From the NCBI GenBank assembly GCA_002479075.1, contig DLLG01000004.1:128331-192330 (forward strand): a stretch of DNA of 64,000 nucleotides, read 5' to 3'. The notes below the pieces were generated by a model. The model ran no database searches, had not been told where the DNA came from, and worked only from the letters and a program-made list of their open reading frames with translations. The DNA is from Clostridiales bacterium UBA7568. GTDB lineage: Bacteria > Bacillota > Clostridia > Oscillospirales > CAG-272. Numbering within the stretch: position 1 is the stretch's first letter; the number at the start of each line of letters is the position of its first letter. Positions 48,757 through 57,523 of the stretch are shown piece after piece. The translations under genes were made by a program, and so were the position numbers.

Positions 48757-49286
48757 TTTCCTGCGTTCCTTTCGGGGAAACATTTTTCGGGGTGTTTTTT
48801 TCTGAATTTATTTATTATCGGTTTTTCAAGACTGCGTTTGAAGCGGAAAAACAGGTTTTCGTTATAAGGAATCGGCACTGTCAGTATTGCGACGGCACCT
48901 GACCTGTTTGCGCAGAGGACATCCGTAAATATCTGATCGCCTATGACTGCTGCGTTGCGCGGCGAAACGGAAAACTCGGCGCAAGCCGCACGGACAGCCT
49001 TTGTCGACGGCTTTCCGCTTTTGCTTATGCAGAAAATACCGAGTTTTTTATTGAAAAGATTGACGCGCTCCTCTTTGTTGTTTGAAGCGATTGCGGCTTT
49101 TATGCCCGCGTCCGTAAGCGAGCGGATCCATTTTATGACCTTTTCCGTCGGCTCGGCGTCCCCATATGTAACCAGGGTGTTATCTATATCGAGAACAACA
49201 GCCTTTATGCCGCCGGAGAGCAGAAAGTCCGGCGTTATATCAAATGCGGAAGCAAAATACCAATCGGGGGAGAAACATTTTCCCAT
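48753..49286 (-). CDS. YqeG-family HAD IIIA-type phosphatase
   Basis: 177 residues. HAD motifs: VVLDIDNTLVTYG (DxDxT, about 31-43), the IASNNKEERV loop, and VIGDQIFTDVLCANR (about 115-129). Related to mitochondrial PTPMT-independent PGP phosphatase GEP4, so phosphatidylglycerophosphate dephosphorylation is a reasonable guess. Stop overlaps the YhaN-like ATG by 4 bases. GGAGCGGCTT ribosome site. Confidence 0.9.
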   Translation of the reverse strand: MGKCFSPDWYFASAFDITPDFLLSGGIKAVVLDIDNTLVTYGDAEPTEKVIKWIRSLTDAGIKAAIASNNKEERVNLFNKKLGIFCISKSGKPSTKAVRAACAEFSVSPRNAAVIGDQIFTDVLCANRSGAVAILTVPIPYNENLFFRFKRSLEKPIINKFRKKHPEKCFPERNAGK

Positions 49287-49320
49287 AAGCCGCTCCTTTC
49301 TTCAAAACGCTCCATTTATC

Positions 49321-49349
49321 ATTATATCACACGCGTCGTTAATAATCAA
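49321..49349 (-). promoter_or_regulatory. promoter of yqeG-yhaN
   Basis: Minus strand TTGATT, 17-base spacer, TATAAT. Confidence 0.8.
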
Positions 49350-49397
49350 TACACTAAATAACCAAAAATATTCTATACGTTTTTTACAAAATATTCT

Positions 49398-49425
49398 TTG
49401 ATTTGCCGTCATTTTATGGTATAAT
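49398..49425 (+). promoter_or_regulatory. hpf promoter
   Basis: TTGATT, 16-base spacer, TATAAT, about 55 bases before hpf. Confidence 0.65.
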
Positions 49426-49485
49426 ATAAATGCAGAGAGGGAAGAATTCCTCAAAGCAAATCTCCAAAGTGAAAGGTGAAACGCT

Positions 49486-50010
49486 ATGAAAATCACATTC
49501 GTTTGCAAACAGGTTACAGCCGACGAGAAGCTGAAAGCTCTCATTGAAAAAAAGATCGGCAAACTGGAAAAGTTTTTCCGTGACGATGCGGAAGCATTTG
49601 TAACACTTTCGAGGTATAAAAAAACGGAAGTGCTTGAGCTGACCATCTCTATGGGCGGAACGCTTTTCAGAAGCGAGGTGGAAGGCGAGAGCTTTTATCA
49701 CGATATCGACGTAGCTGTCGATGTAATCGAGCGTCAGCTCCGTAAAAACAAGACGCGCCTTGAAAAAAAGGTTCGCAAGGAAGCGTTTGCGGAACCCGAA
49801 TATGCGGGGGAAGAGATTGAGGAGGATTCCGAGGAGCTGATAAGAACCAAAAAGTTTGACCTTCGCCCGATGACAACGGAGGACGCAATCCTTCAGATGA
49901 ACCTGCTGGATCATACGTTCTTTGTTTTCTTGAATCAGGATACGGACACCGTATGCGTTGTTTACAGGAGAAACGACGGGGGATACGGACTTATAGAAAC
50001 GCAGAGATAA
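49486..50010 (+). CDS. hpf: ribosome hibernation-promoting factor (long form)
   Basis: 174 residues. N-terminal S30AE domain (VTADEKLKALIEKKIGKLEKFF ... HDIDVAVDVIERQLRKNKTRLEKK in parts) that blocks the decoding site, an acidic linker, and the C-terminal dimerisation domain FDLRPMTTEDAILQMNLLDHTFFVFLNQDTD, which makes 100S ribosome dimers. Long HPF is the usual Firmicute form. Monocistronic, with terminator downstream at 50118. Confidence 0.95.
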   Translation: MKITFVCKQVTADEKLKALIEKKIGKLEKFFRDDAEAFVTLSRYKKTEVLELTISMGGTLFRSEVEGESFYHDIDVAVDVIERQLRKNKTRLEKKVRKEAFAEPEYAGEEIEEDSEELIRTKKFDLRPMTTEDAILQMNLLDHTFFVFLNQDTDTVCVVYRRNDGGYGLIETQR

Positions 50011-50260
50011 AAATGGGCTGCTAAAAAAGCGCAGACCGAAAAAGCGGAGTAAAAGAGAGATGCGCCGCATATGGCTTGCGGCGAAAACGTGCGCTTTTGC
50101 GGGCAGTTCATACAGAGGAAGGGGAAGCCGGTTGGCTTCCCCTGTTTTGTTTATGTTGCTTTTTCTCCCGTCGAAACCCGCTCCTGACGTACCTATGTAC
50201 ACCGACGGAGCGACTTTCGGCGGCTCTGCGGATTTTTATCCGACCCATTATCGTTTTTTG
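50011..50260. other. gap between hpf and rlmD
   Basis: No gene with a usable start and ribosome site. The first 140 bases contain GC-rich short inverted repeats (GCGCCGCA/TGCGGCG and AAAACGTGCGC/GCGCTTTT type) ending in the terminator at 50118. A small RNA from the hpf 3' region is possible but nothing specific is recognised. Confidence 0.5.
50117..50152 (+). terminator. intrinsic terminator downstream of hpf
   Basis: AGGGGAAGCC, GGTT, GGCTTCCCCT followed by GTTTTGTTT. Confidence 0.85.
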
Positions 50261-50289
50261 TTGCTTTATGCAATATTTTATGGTATCAT
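50261..50289 (+). promoter_or_regulatory. promoter of the rlmD operon
   Basis: TTGCTT, 17-base spacer, TATCAT, about 40 bases before rlmD. Confidence 0.6.
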
Positions 50290-50329
50290 TGAAACGTAGA
50301 AGTGTAAATCAAAGGAGAAACGCAGTCCG

Positions 50330-51685
50330 ATGCCGAAGAAAAACGATGTTTTGAGACTTGAAATAACCGATATGACCCCGGAAGGGGCGGGAGTCGGCAG
50401 GTGCGACGGTTATGTGCTGTTCGTCTTCGGTACGGCACCGGGAGACATAATCGACGCGCTTGTTATGAAAGCGGGAAAGAGCTACGGATACGCAAAGGCG
50501 ATAAATATAGTCAAACCCTCGCCGTACAGAGAGGATAGCGACTGCTCCGTTTTCGGTAGGTGCGGAGGCTGCGTTTTCCGTCATATAAAATACGAAAAAG
50601 AGCTTGAAATAAAGAAAAAGACCGTCGATGAAAACCTGAAAAGACTCGGCGGACTGGATATAGAATGTGAGAGGATAATTCCGTCCCCGCAGATAACTGG
50701 TTACAGAAACAAGGCGCAGTATCCTGCCGCCGTTATCGACGGAAAAATGCGCTTCGGATTTTACTCGAGACACAGCCATAGGGTTGCTCCCTGCGAAAGC
50801 TGTCCTCTCCAGCCGAATTTTTATGCGGACATCGTGCGGGCTGTCGGTCGCTTTTGCGACGAAAACAAAATAACCGCATATGATGAAGAGACCGGAAAAG
50901 GGCTTCTCCGTCATCTTTATATAAGAGACGGGCGACGGAGCGGCGAGATTCTTGTCTGCCTCGTTGCAACGGGAGAGGTGCCGAACGTCGGCAGACTTAT
51001 AAAAATGCTGACGGAGCTGAACAAAAATATAAAGAGCATCGTGCTCAACGTCAATAATAAAGATACAAACGTCATTCTCTCAAGCGACTGTCGCACTCTT
51101 TGGGGCAAGGACGCTATTTCGGATGTTCTCTGCGGGCTGGAATTCGAGATCTCGCCGAGGTCGTTTTATCAGGTCAATCACGACGGAGCCGAAAAGCTCT
51201 ACGGAATAGCGGCGGAATTTGCCGAGCCGGAGGGGAAAACCGTCCTTGACTTATATTGCGGAACGGGCACGATCGGGCTTTCAATGGCGCGCAGAGCGAA
51301 AAATGTAATCGGCGCGGAGATAATTCCGGAGGCTGTTGAAAACGCAAAAAACAATGCGGAAAGAAACGGGATAAATAACGCTGAATTTATCTGTGCCGAC
51401 GCTGGAGAAGCTGCGGAAAAGCTCGCGCGGGACGGGCTTTTGCCGGATGTGATAATAGTTGATCCGCCGCGCTCCGGTTGCTCAGAGCAGACGCTTTCCG
51501 CAATTGCGGAAATGGCACCGGAGAGAGTCGTTATGGTCTCTTGTGACAGCGCAACCGCGGCAAGGGACTGCAAGCGTCTTTCCGAACTCGGATACAGGGC
51601 GGAAAAAGCCGTCGCCGTCGATATGTTTGCAAGAACGGGACACGTTGAAGCTGTGATAAAGCTTACAAAATGCTCCATAAAATGA
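50330..51685 (+). CDS. 23S rRNA (uracil-C5)-methyltransferase (RlmD/RlmCD family)
   Basis: 451 residues. N-terminal TRAM RNA-binding domain (LEITDMTPEGAGVGRCDGYVLFV), iron-sulfur cysteines CSVFGRCGGC and CESC, and a C-terminal SAM domain: VLDLYCGTGTIGLSMA (about 304-319), IVDPPRSGC and the catalytic cysteine in VMVSCDS. Makes m5U at 23S 747 and/or 1939; B. subtilis RlmCD does both. First gene of a four-gene run with the ASCH, YhhN and radical-SAM genes. Confidence 0.93.
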   Translation: MPKKNDVLRLEITDMTPEGAGVGRCDGYVLFVFGTAPGDIIDALVMKAGKSYGYAKAINIVKPSPYREDSDCSVFGRCGGCVFRHIKYEKELEIKKKTVDENLKRLGGLDIECERIIPSPQITGYRNKAQYPAAVIDGKMRFGFYSRHSHRVAPCESCPLQPNFYADIVRAVGRFCDENKITAYDEETGKGLLRHLYIRDGRRSGEILVCLVATGEVPNVGRLIKMLTELNKNIKSIVLNVNNKDTNVILSSDCRTLWGKDAISDVLCGLEFEISPRSFYQVNHDGAEKLYGIAAEFAEPEGKTVLDLYCGTGTIGLSMARRAKNVIGAEIIPEAVENAKNNAERNGINNAEFICADAGEAAEKLARDGLLPDVIIVDPPRSGCSEQTLSAIAEMAPERVVMVSCDSATAARDCKRLSELGYRAEKAVAVDMFARTGHVEAVIKLTKCSIK

Positions 51686-52011
51686 ACCTTGCCCCGTCCC
51701 CGTTTGAAATGATAAAGAGCGGGGAAAAGACGATTGAGCTACGGCTTTATGACGAAAAGCGCAGAGCGGTCGGAGTCGGAGACACGATAGAATTTACTAG
51801 CGCGGAAAGCGGGGAGAAAATTTCCGCCCGCGTGAAGGCGATATATGTTTTTGATAGCTTTGAGGAGCTGTACAGTCGTCTTCCGCTTGAAAAGTGCGGA
51901 TATAAAAAAGAGGAGCTTGCGACGGCAAGCCCTTGCGATATGGAAAAATATTATTCTGCGGAGGAGCAGAAAAACAGCGGCGTTTGCGGAATTGAGATCA
52001 AAAGAATTTAA
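51670..52011 (+). CDS. ASCH-domain protein
   Basis: 113 residues of the ASCH/PUA-like fold: MNLAPSPFEMIKSGEKTIELRLYDEKRRAVGVGDTIEF is the typical opening, with the K..E.R loop that forms the RNA- or nucleotide-binding cleft, and VKAIYVFDSFEEL follows. Its first codons overlap the end of rlmD by 16 bases, so it is co-translated. Biochemical role unknown; related proteins bind RNA or act as amidohydrolases on N4-acetylcytidine. Confidence 0.88.
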   Translation: MLHKMNLAPSPFEMIKSGEKTIELRLYDEKRRAVGVGDTIEFTSAESGEKISARVKAIYVFDSFEELYSRLPLEKCGYKKEELATASPCDMEKYYSAEEQKNSGVCGIEIKRI

Positions 52012-52024
52012 CGGAGGATGTTTT

Positions 52025-52699
52025 ATGGCAAAATATTTACTCATCGCAATGACGGCGATCTCGGCGGCAACATTCATCTTTTTCAAGGTCAGAACGAAGG
52101 GCGGCATCGTCACGGTGACAAAGGCTCTTGCGGCGGTATCGTTTGTGTCGCTCGGGTTTGTTATGCTCTCCGAAGCGCCTGCAAAAGCAGGCTTTATAAT
52201 GCTTTTCGGACTTGTGCTCGGAATGGTTGGCGACGTTTTCCTTGACGCATCGCACGTCTGCCCGGAGGAACCGGCGTTTCTTCCCGTCGGTATGGCGGCG
52301 TTTGCGATCGAGCATATTGCTGTGTTTGCGGCTGTAAACGTTGCCTGCGGGTTTTCACCGATGTATTTCGGAATTTCTCTTGCCTCCGGCGCTGCGACTG
52401 CACTCGCCGTTCTCTTTGCCGTTCGCAAAAATATGAATTTCGGTAAGCTGTTTTATCCCGCAGCAGTATATGCCTCCCTCCTTACGGCAACAACGGCTTA
52501 TTATATTGTTATGACGGTTATCGGAGGGCTTGCCGTTACGCTCGCAATCGGAGCGGGCCTGTTTTTCATATCGGATTTCGTAATCCTTTTCATTCTTTTC
52601 GGAGGAAAAGATACGGCAAAGATGAATGTTTTAAACCTTGTCACATATTTTGCGGCGCAGGTTATGTATGCGCTTTCGCTCGGAGGGCTTGCCGCGTAA
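52025..52699 (+). CDS. YhhN-family membrane protein (lysoplasmalogenase-like)
   Basis: 224 residues, eight hydrophobic helices. Contains GMVGDVFLD (about residue 68) and AFAIEHIAVF, the conserved D..L and H positions of the YhhN/TMEM86 family, whose animal members split lysoplasmalogens. Plasmalogens are common in anaerobic clostridia, which makes that activity plausible here. Starts at 52025 after AACGGAGG, 13 bases from the ASCH stop. Confidence 0.85.
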   Translation: MAKYLLIAMTAISAATFIFFKVRTKGGIVTVTKALAAVSFVSLGFVMLSEAPAKAGFIMLFGLVLGMVGDVFLDASHVCPEEPAFLPVGMAAFAIEHIAVFAAVNVACGFSPMYFGISLASGAATALAVLFAVRKNMNFGKLFYPAAVYASLLTATTAYYIVMTVIGGLAVTLAIGAGLFFISDFVILFILFGGKDTAKMNVLNLVTYFAAQVMYALSLGGLAA

Positions 52700-52703
52700 G
52701 GAT

Positions 52704-53588
52704 ATGGAAAAATGCAATATTTGTCCCCGCGGATGTGGGGTTGAAAGAAACATAAAAGCGGGCTTTTGCGGCGAAAAGGCTACTGTCCGTCTTGCGCGCG
52801 CCGCGTTGCATTATTGGGAGGAGCCCTGCATATCAGGCGAAAAAGGCTCGGGTACCGTCTTCTTTTCAGGGTGCAATCTACGTTGCGTCTATTGCCAGAA
52901 CTACGGCATTTCTCGCGGCGAAGTCGGCAGGGAGGTGACGGAGGAGCGTCTTTGCGAAATATTTTTTGAGCTTAAAGCGCGGGGCGCAAACAACATAAAT
53001 CTTGTAACCCCGACGCATTTTTCGGAGCCGATAAAGCGCGCGGTTGCCGTCGCAAAGGAAAAAGGGCTCGGCTTGCCTGTCGTTTGGAACACGGGCGGCT
53101 ATGAAAAAGCCGAGATGATAACTTCGCTTGACAAAACTGTCGATATCTATCTGACAGACTTCAAATATATGTCATCCTCGCTTGCCGAAAAATATTCTGC
53201 GGCAAGGGATTATCCCGAATTTGCAAAGTCTGCGCTTGCAGAAATGGTGCGCACGAAGGGACGTCCCGTAACCGAAAACTGGCTGATGAAGAGCGGGGTT
53301 ATCGTCCGTCATCTTGTTCTGCCCGGCTGCACAGACGATTCGATCCGCATAATGGATTATCTTCATTCCGAATACGGGGATGACATCATCATAAGCATAA
53401 TGAGCCAGTTTACGCCGGACAAATCCCGTCTTGCGGGCTATCCCGAGCTTTGCCGGAAGCTGACGAAATACGAATATTCGAAGGTCGTCGATTATGCGGA
53501 CAAGATCGGCGTTTCGCTTGCATATGTTCAGGAGGGGAGCGCCGCAAAGGAGAGCTTTATCCCCGATTTTGACTATACCGGCGTTTAA
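52704..53588 (+). CDS. radical SAM protein, PflA-like activating-enzyme family
   Basis: 294 residues. N-terminal cysteine-rich CNICPRGCGVERN...GFCG, then the radical SAM cluster SGCNLRCVYCQNYGIS (about 61-76), and a TIM-barrel with LVTPTHFSEPI, PVVWNTGGYE, DIYLTDFKYM and VRHLVLPGC. This is the AmmeMemoRadiSam/YgkA-like branch related to pyruvate formate-lyase activase; targets are not established. Starts 4 bases after the YhhN stop with AAGGAT. Confidence 0.88.
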   Translation: MEKCNICPRGCGVERNIKAGFCGEKATVRLARAALHYWEEPCISGEKGSGTVFFSGCNLRCVYCQNYGISRGEVGREVTEERLCEIFFELKARGANNINLVTPTHFSEPIKRAVAVAKEKGLGLPVVWNTGGYEKAEMITSLDKTVDIYLTDFKYMSSSLAEKYSAARDYPEFAKSALAEMVRTKGRPVTENWLMKSGVIVRHLVLPGCTDDSIRIMDYLHSEYGDDIIISIMSQFTPDKSRLAGYPELCRKLTKYEYSKVVDYADKIGVSLAYVQEGSAAKESFIPDFDYTGV

Positions 53589-54235
53589 TCTCCGCCGGCG
53601 AGAAAGACCGTCGGCACCTCGCCTATTATAACCGTCTCCGCAATGCAGATGTCCGTTTCCGTATCGACGTCGACCGTCGATATAAGGAGCATTGCCGTTA
53701 TGCTGACGCGAACGGAGAGCGTTATCTTGTGTAGGCTCTGGTTTATTCCGGCGGACACAAGCGAGCTTTTGACAGTCGTCTCTGCGCTGCCGTTCGGCTC
53801 AACGCTTGCTGGAATTCGCCAGGACGGAAACCTGCCGAAGACGATCTCGTCATCCATAATGTTTGAAACGGAGATCGTGACGCTGTATTCTCCGTATGCC
53901 TTGATTTTCTCGTTTATCTTCTCCGTGACGAGTGCGCGGAGAAGATTTATTTTTGTGCTGTCGGTTTCTATTGAGAGAATTTTCCCGTCTGAGCCGTATC
54001 TGATGCTGACGAGCTTTTCTTCATATCCGGTCATCGCCTCGCTTATTGCCTCGTTTATGACGCGGGTCATCTCTGCCTTCAGTTGCGGTGTCGCGGCGGC
54101 GCAGACGAGCGGGTCGAGCTTTTGGTTGAGATAGATTACGGAGAGCAGCGCGAATATTATGACGCACGCAAACACGGCGAGAATTTTCTTCCCCTTTTTG
54201 CGCTTGCGGAAAGTACATTCTGTAATAAAAATCAC
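53585..54235 (-). CDS. yunB: sporulation protein YunB
   Basis: About 216 residues: one N-terminal membrane helix (ILAVFACVIIFALLSVIYL) and a long extracytoplasmic part with NEAISEAMTGYEEKLVSIRYGSDGKILSIETDSTKINLLR and the repeated ETDICIAETVIIGEVPTVFL ending of the YunB family. YunB is a mother-cell protein required for normal spores in B. subtilis. The start is uncertain: GTG 54235 lies within a strong hairpin and its ribosome site is too close, so a later non-ATG start is possible. Confidence 0.85.
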   Translation of the reverse strand: MIFITECTFRKRKKGKKILAVFACVIIFALLSVIYLNQKLDPLVCAAATPQLKAEMTRVINEAISEAMTGYEEKLVSIRYGSDGKILSIETDSTKINLLRALVTEKINEKIKAYGEYSVTISVSNIMDDEIVFGRFPSWRIPASVEPNGSAETTVKSSLVSAGINQSLHKITLSVRVSITAMLLISTVDVDTETDICIAETVIIGEVPTVFLAGGD

Positions 54236-54268
54236 CCCTCTTTGCTGAAATTCTATGCAAAGAGGGGT
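54234..54268 (-). terminator. terminator hairpin between ispA and yunB
   Basis: A perfect 12-bp stem ACCCCTCTTTGC/GCAAAGAGGGGT with T-rich flanks on both sides. On the minus strand it would end the nusB-to-ispA transcript. It also contains the only AGAGGGG near the yunB start, so it could hide that site. Confidence 0.75.
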
Positions 54269-54275
54269 GGTTTTG

Positions 54276-55166
54276 TTATTTATTTCTCAAAAGAAGAAAT
54301 TCCGCAAGGGAAATAAGGTCGTCCGAGCCTTCGTAAGGCTTTATCGCGTCTATGGCGGATTCGGTCAGCTCCTTTGCGTATTTTCTCGCTTCGCCGACCG
54401 TCATAAACGATATGAAGGTCGTCTTTCCCTCCGCGGCGTCCGCGTGAGTGGCTTTGCCGAGCAGAGCAGGGTCGCCCTCAACGTCAAGAATATCGTCGAT
54501 TATCTGAAACGCCGTGCCGATGCCGCTTGCATATCTGACGGCGGCGACGGAGCGAGGGTCGCTTTCATCCGTTATTTCCGCCGCGTGACAGCCGAGCAGA
54601 ACGGAGGCTTTCATCAGCGCGCCCGTCTTTTTGTCGTGCATTTTCAGAAGAAGCGGGAAATCAGGCTTTTTCTTTTCGCCGAGCAAATCGATCTCCTGCC
54701 CGCCCATCATCCCGGTTGCGCCCGCAAGACGGGTCAGCATTGCGACGGCGCTTCTCGCCGCTTCCGGCGAAACGAAGCTGTTCAGAGCCGCAACCTCATA
54801 TCCCCTTGTTATCAGCGCGTCGCCGCAGAGAAGGGCAATGTCCTCTCCGTAAACCTTGTGATTTGTCGGCTTGCCGCGACGGAGATCGTCGTTGTCCATA
54901 CAGGGCATATCGTCGTGAACAAGGGACGAAGCGTGCACCATTTCGATGGCGCAGGCAAACGGCATAGCCGCCCTTGCGTCTCCGCCGAAAAGCCTGCAAA
55001 AGGCGTCGCAGAGGAAGGGACGTATTCTCTTTCCTCCCGAAAGGGCGCTGTATCTCATTGCGGAATAGAGCGTTTCAAGGTCGGGATCGGGGGTTATGAG
55101 ATATTTTTCAAGCTCCGCCGTGACCCTCTCCGCGTATTCGCTCATCTTTGTGCGTATATCCATCAT
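54276..55166 (-). CDS. ispA: polyprenyl diphosphate synthase (farnesyl/geranyl type)
   Basis: 296 residues. Condenses isopentenyl diphosphate with allylic diphosphates. First aspartate-rich motif LVHDDMPCMDNDDLRRGKPT (about 84-103), second QIIDDILDVEGD (about 208-219), and LSGGKRIRP near residue 42. Four residues between aspartates in the first motif and the xseB-ispA neighbourhood suit the short-chain farnesyl class. ATG overlaps the xseB stop (ATGA). Confidence 0.93.
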   Translation of the reverse strand: MMDIRTKMSEYAERVTAELEKYLITPDPDLETLYSAMRYSALSGGKRIRPFLCDAFCRLFGGDARAAMPFACAIEMVHASSLVHDDMPCMDNDDLRRGKPTNHKVYGEDIALLCGDALITRGYEVAALNSFVSPEAARSAVAMLTRLAGATGMMGGQEIDLLGEKKKPDFPLLLKMHDKKTGALMKASVLLGCHAAEITDESDPRSVAAVRYASGIGTAFQIIDDILDVEGDPALLGKATHADAAEGKTTFISFMTVGEARKYAKELTESAIDAIKPYEGSDDLISLAEFLLLRNK

Positions 55167-55381
55167 TTCATAGGGGGAAATTCGGTTTCCCCGTCCTCCG
55201 TTACAAGTCTGATCTTCTTTTCGGCATTGTCGAGCTCTTTTTTGCATCTGCGGACGAGCGCCGTACCTTCTTCGAAAAGCTCAAGCAGCTTGTCAAGCTC
55301 CGCTTTGCCACTGTCCATCTCGCCGACTATTTCTTCAAGCCTTGAAAGTGCTTCTTCAAAACTCATTTTCTTTTCAGCCAT
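55163..55381 (-). CDS. xseB: exodeoxyribonuclease VII small subunit
   Basis: 72 residues, helical: SFEEALSRLEEIVGEMDSGKAELDKLLELFEEGTALVRRCKKEL is the standard family sequence. Partners with XseA in degrading single-stranded DNA. Overlaps xseA by 8 bases and ispA by 4. Confidence 0.96.
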   Translation of the reverse strand: MAEKKMSFEEALSRLEEIVGEMDSGKAELDKLLELFEEGTALVRRCKKELDNAEKKIRLVTEDGETEFPPMK

Positions 55382-56597
55382 TCTTTTTTCCTCCTTTGCG
55401 GTGTTTTTCCGTCACAACGGCGTCAATTTCGCCGTCCGAAACCTTTATTTTCAGTCCCTCGCCGATTTTTGCGTCCTCCGTACTTTTTATGAGCGCGCCG
55501 CTTTCGGAGAATACGGCTCCGTAACCTCTTGAAAGCACGGCGAGGGGATTCAATGCGTTCAGCGCGGCGGCAGAGCCGCGAAGCGACAGTTTCTTCTTTT
55601 CAATATCCGCCTGCGCGCGCGATACGATCTTCTCCGAAAGGGTATCGAGATAAATGCGCCTATCGTCTATGAAGTTCATCGGATTTTTCATCATTCTCGA
55701 CGACGAAATCCTTTCCAGCTTTTCGCGCAGAATGTCAAGCCGTCTTTGCATTGCCGACCTCATATGAGCCGACTGTGACGAGAGAAGCGAGATTATATCG
55801 CTTTTGTCCGGCGTTGCACGCTCTGCGGCGGCAGACGGCGTCGGCGCACGAAGGTCGGCGGCAAAATCGCAGATTGTAAAGTCTGTTTCGTGCCCTACTG
55901 CGGAGATTACGGGGACGGGCGAGGAGCGGATTTTCCTTGCAAGAGCTTCGCTGTTGAATGACCAGAGGTCTTCGATCGAGCCGCCTCCGCGACCGATGAT
56001 TATGACGTCCGCAGGTGCGTAAAAGCCGAAATATTCAAGTCCTGCAAGGAGAGTCGGCACGGAGCCTTCCCCCTGGACAACGGCGGGATAAACGCAGATT
56101 TCCGCAAGCGGGAAGCGTCTGCCTGCAATGTTTATTATGTCCCGCACAGCCGCTCCCGTCGGCGAGGTGATAACGCCTATGCGCCTCGGATAGCGGGGGA
56201 CAGGTTTTTTGATTGCTTCATCGAACAGCCCTTCGCCCGCCAGCTTTTTCTTGAGCTGTTCGTATGCAAGGCTGAGTGCGCCGATACCGTCCGGCTCGAG
56301 CGATGTAATGTACAGTTGGTATTGACCGTCTCTTTCATAAACGGAAGCCCTGCCGCAGGCGATGACCTTCATCCCGTCCGTCGGGGCGAATTTCAGCCTT
56401 TGCGCAGACGAATTGAACATAACGGCGCGGACAGCCCCGCCTGCGTCCTTTAAGGTGAAATAGCAATGACCGCTTGAATATCGTTTGAAGTTTGATATTT
56501 CGCCGCGGACAAGCAGCCCCGAAAGCAGCGGGTCGCCGTCCAGCTTGGCTTTTATATATAAATTCAGCTCCGTTACGGAGATTATCTGCCGTTCCAT
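55374..56597 (-). CDS. xseA: exodeoxyribonuclease VII large subunit
   Basis: 407 residues: N-terminal OB-fold (VTELNLYIKAKLDGDPLLSGLLVRGEISNFKRYSSGHCYFTLKD), the catalytic domain with RYPRRIGVITSPTGAAVRDI and IIGRGGGSIEDLWSFNSEALAR, then a coiled-coil and a short C-terminal ALNPLAVLSRGYGAVF. Cuts single-stranded DNA from both ends. Overlaps the TsaD-like gene by 16 bases. Confidence 0.96.
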   Translation of the reverse strand: MERQIISVTELNLYIKAKLDGDPLLSGLLVRGEISNFKRYSSGHCYFTLKDAGGAVRAVMFNSSAQRLKFAPTDGMKVIACGRASVYERDGQYQLYITSLEPDGIGALSLAYEQLKKKLAGEGLFDEAIKKPVPRYPRRIGVITSPTGAAVRDIINIAGRRFPLAEICVYPAVVQGEGSVPTLLAGLEYFGFYAPADVIIIGRGGGSIEDLWSFNSEALARKIRSSPVPVISAVGHETDFTICDFAADLRAPTPSAAAERATPDKSDIISLLSSQSAHMRSAMQRRLDILREKLERISSSRMMKNPMNFIDDRRIYLDTLSEKIVSRAQADIEKKKLSLRGSAAALNALNPLAVLSRGYGAVFSESGALIKSTEDAKIGEGLKIKVSDGEIDAVVTEKHRKGGKKNG

Positions 56598-57523
56598 TTG
56601 CCGCTCCTTTCGAGCTTGTCCCTCCCGAGCCAGCCCGTTCCGACGGAATTGTCCGACGAGAGCTCGACCGAGCCGAAAAATACGTCGCAGAGCCGTTTCC
56701 GCAGTTCTTCCCGAATAATCGCGTTACGCATAACGCCGCCGGCGAAAAGGACGGGAAGTTCGCCCAGCTCTTTTCTTGCCGCGTCGACAGAGGCAATGAG
56801 GGATTCCGCGCAGTAGTCGAGCGCATAGCGCGCAACCTCGGATTTGCTTTTCCCGTCGCGCAAAGCCTTTATAACTTTGTTTTCCGCGCCCGAAAAATTA
56901 CATTTTGCGCCGACAGCCGATATCTTCACCCGCTGCTTTCCGGCTTCGGACGCCAGCTTTTCAAGCTCTCCTCCGCAGGGGAATTTCAGCCCCATAAGCA
57001 CGCCGGCGCGGTCAATGAGCTGCCCCGCGCTTATGTCCGCCGTGCCGCCGACGATCTTTACGTCGAAACCGTTTTCCTCCGAGGGAGCCGCAAGAACGAG
57101 CTCCGTCGTGCCGCCGGAAACGTGATAGCAGAGGAACGGCGAGCCGGCAATTTCGGGATTTTCGCAGGTTTTTGCCGCTGCCATTATATGTCCCGCCTGA
57201 TGAGAAAAACGCAGGGCAGGGACGCCGAATGTTGCCGCAACCGACCTTGCGACAGCCTCTCCCGCAAGAAAGCACGGCATATACGAGCCCTCCTCGTCGC
57301 GCGGCTTGTCGCTGTATGCAACGGCGTCGATATTGCCGATCGGGGCGAGCTTTTCCATTAAAACCGGAAGATTTTTAGTATGCAAAAAAAGAGCGCTGCT
57401 CTGCCTAAGTCCGCGCTCTCCTTCCGCCACTTCAAGTATTTGCCTTTCGTGGCGATAGCCCCCGTCCGAGACGATCGAAACGGAGGTTGTATAGTTGCTT
57501 GTGTCTATTCCGAGAATCTTCAT
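56582..57523 (-). CDS. TsaD/Kae1-like protein (paralogue of the tRNA t6A enzyme)
   Basis: 313 residues of the ASKHA glycoprotease fold: MKILGIDTSNYTTSVS, the metal-binding HQAGH (about 113-117), YHVSGGTTELVL, and LFAGGVMRNAIIREEL. True TsaD is longer (about 335-340) and starts with ETSCDETA; this copy has DTSNYTTS, so it is more likely the second clostridial Kae1-like protein of unknown function that is often placed before xseA. Overlaps nusB by 4 bases. Confidence 0.82.
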   Translation of the reverse strand: MKILGIDTSNYTTSVSIVSDGGYRHERQILEVAEGERGLRQSSALFLHTKNLPVLMEKLAPIGNIDAVAYSDKPRDEEGSYMPCFLAGEAVARSVAATFGVPALRFSHQAGHIMAAAKTCENPEIAGSPFLCYHVSGGTTELVLAAPSEENGFDVKIVGGTADISAGQLIDRAGVLMGLKFPCGGELEKLASEAGKQRVKISAVGAKCNFSGAENKVIKALRDGKSKSEVARYALDYCAESLIASVDAARKELGELPVLFAGGVMRNAIIREELRKRLCDVFFGSVELSSDNSVGTGWLGRDKLERSGKWNGR

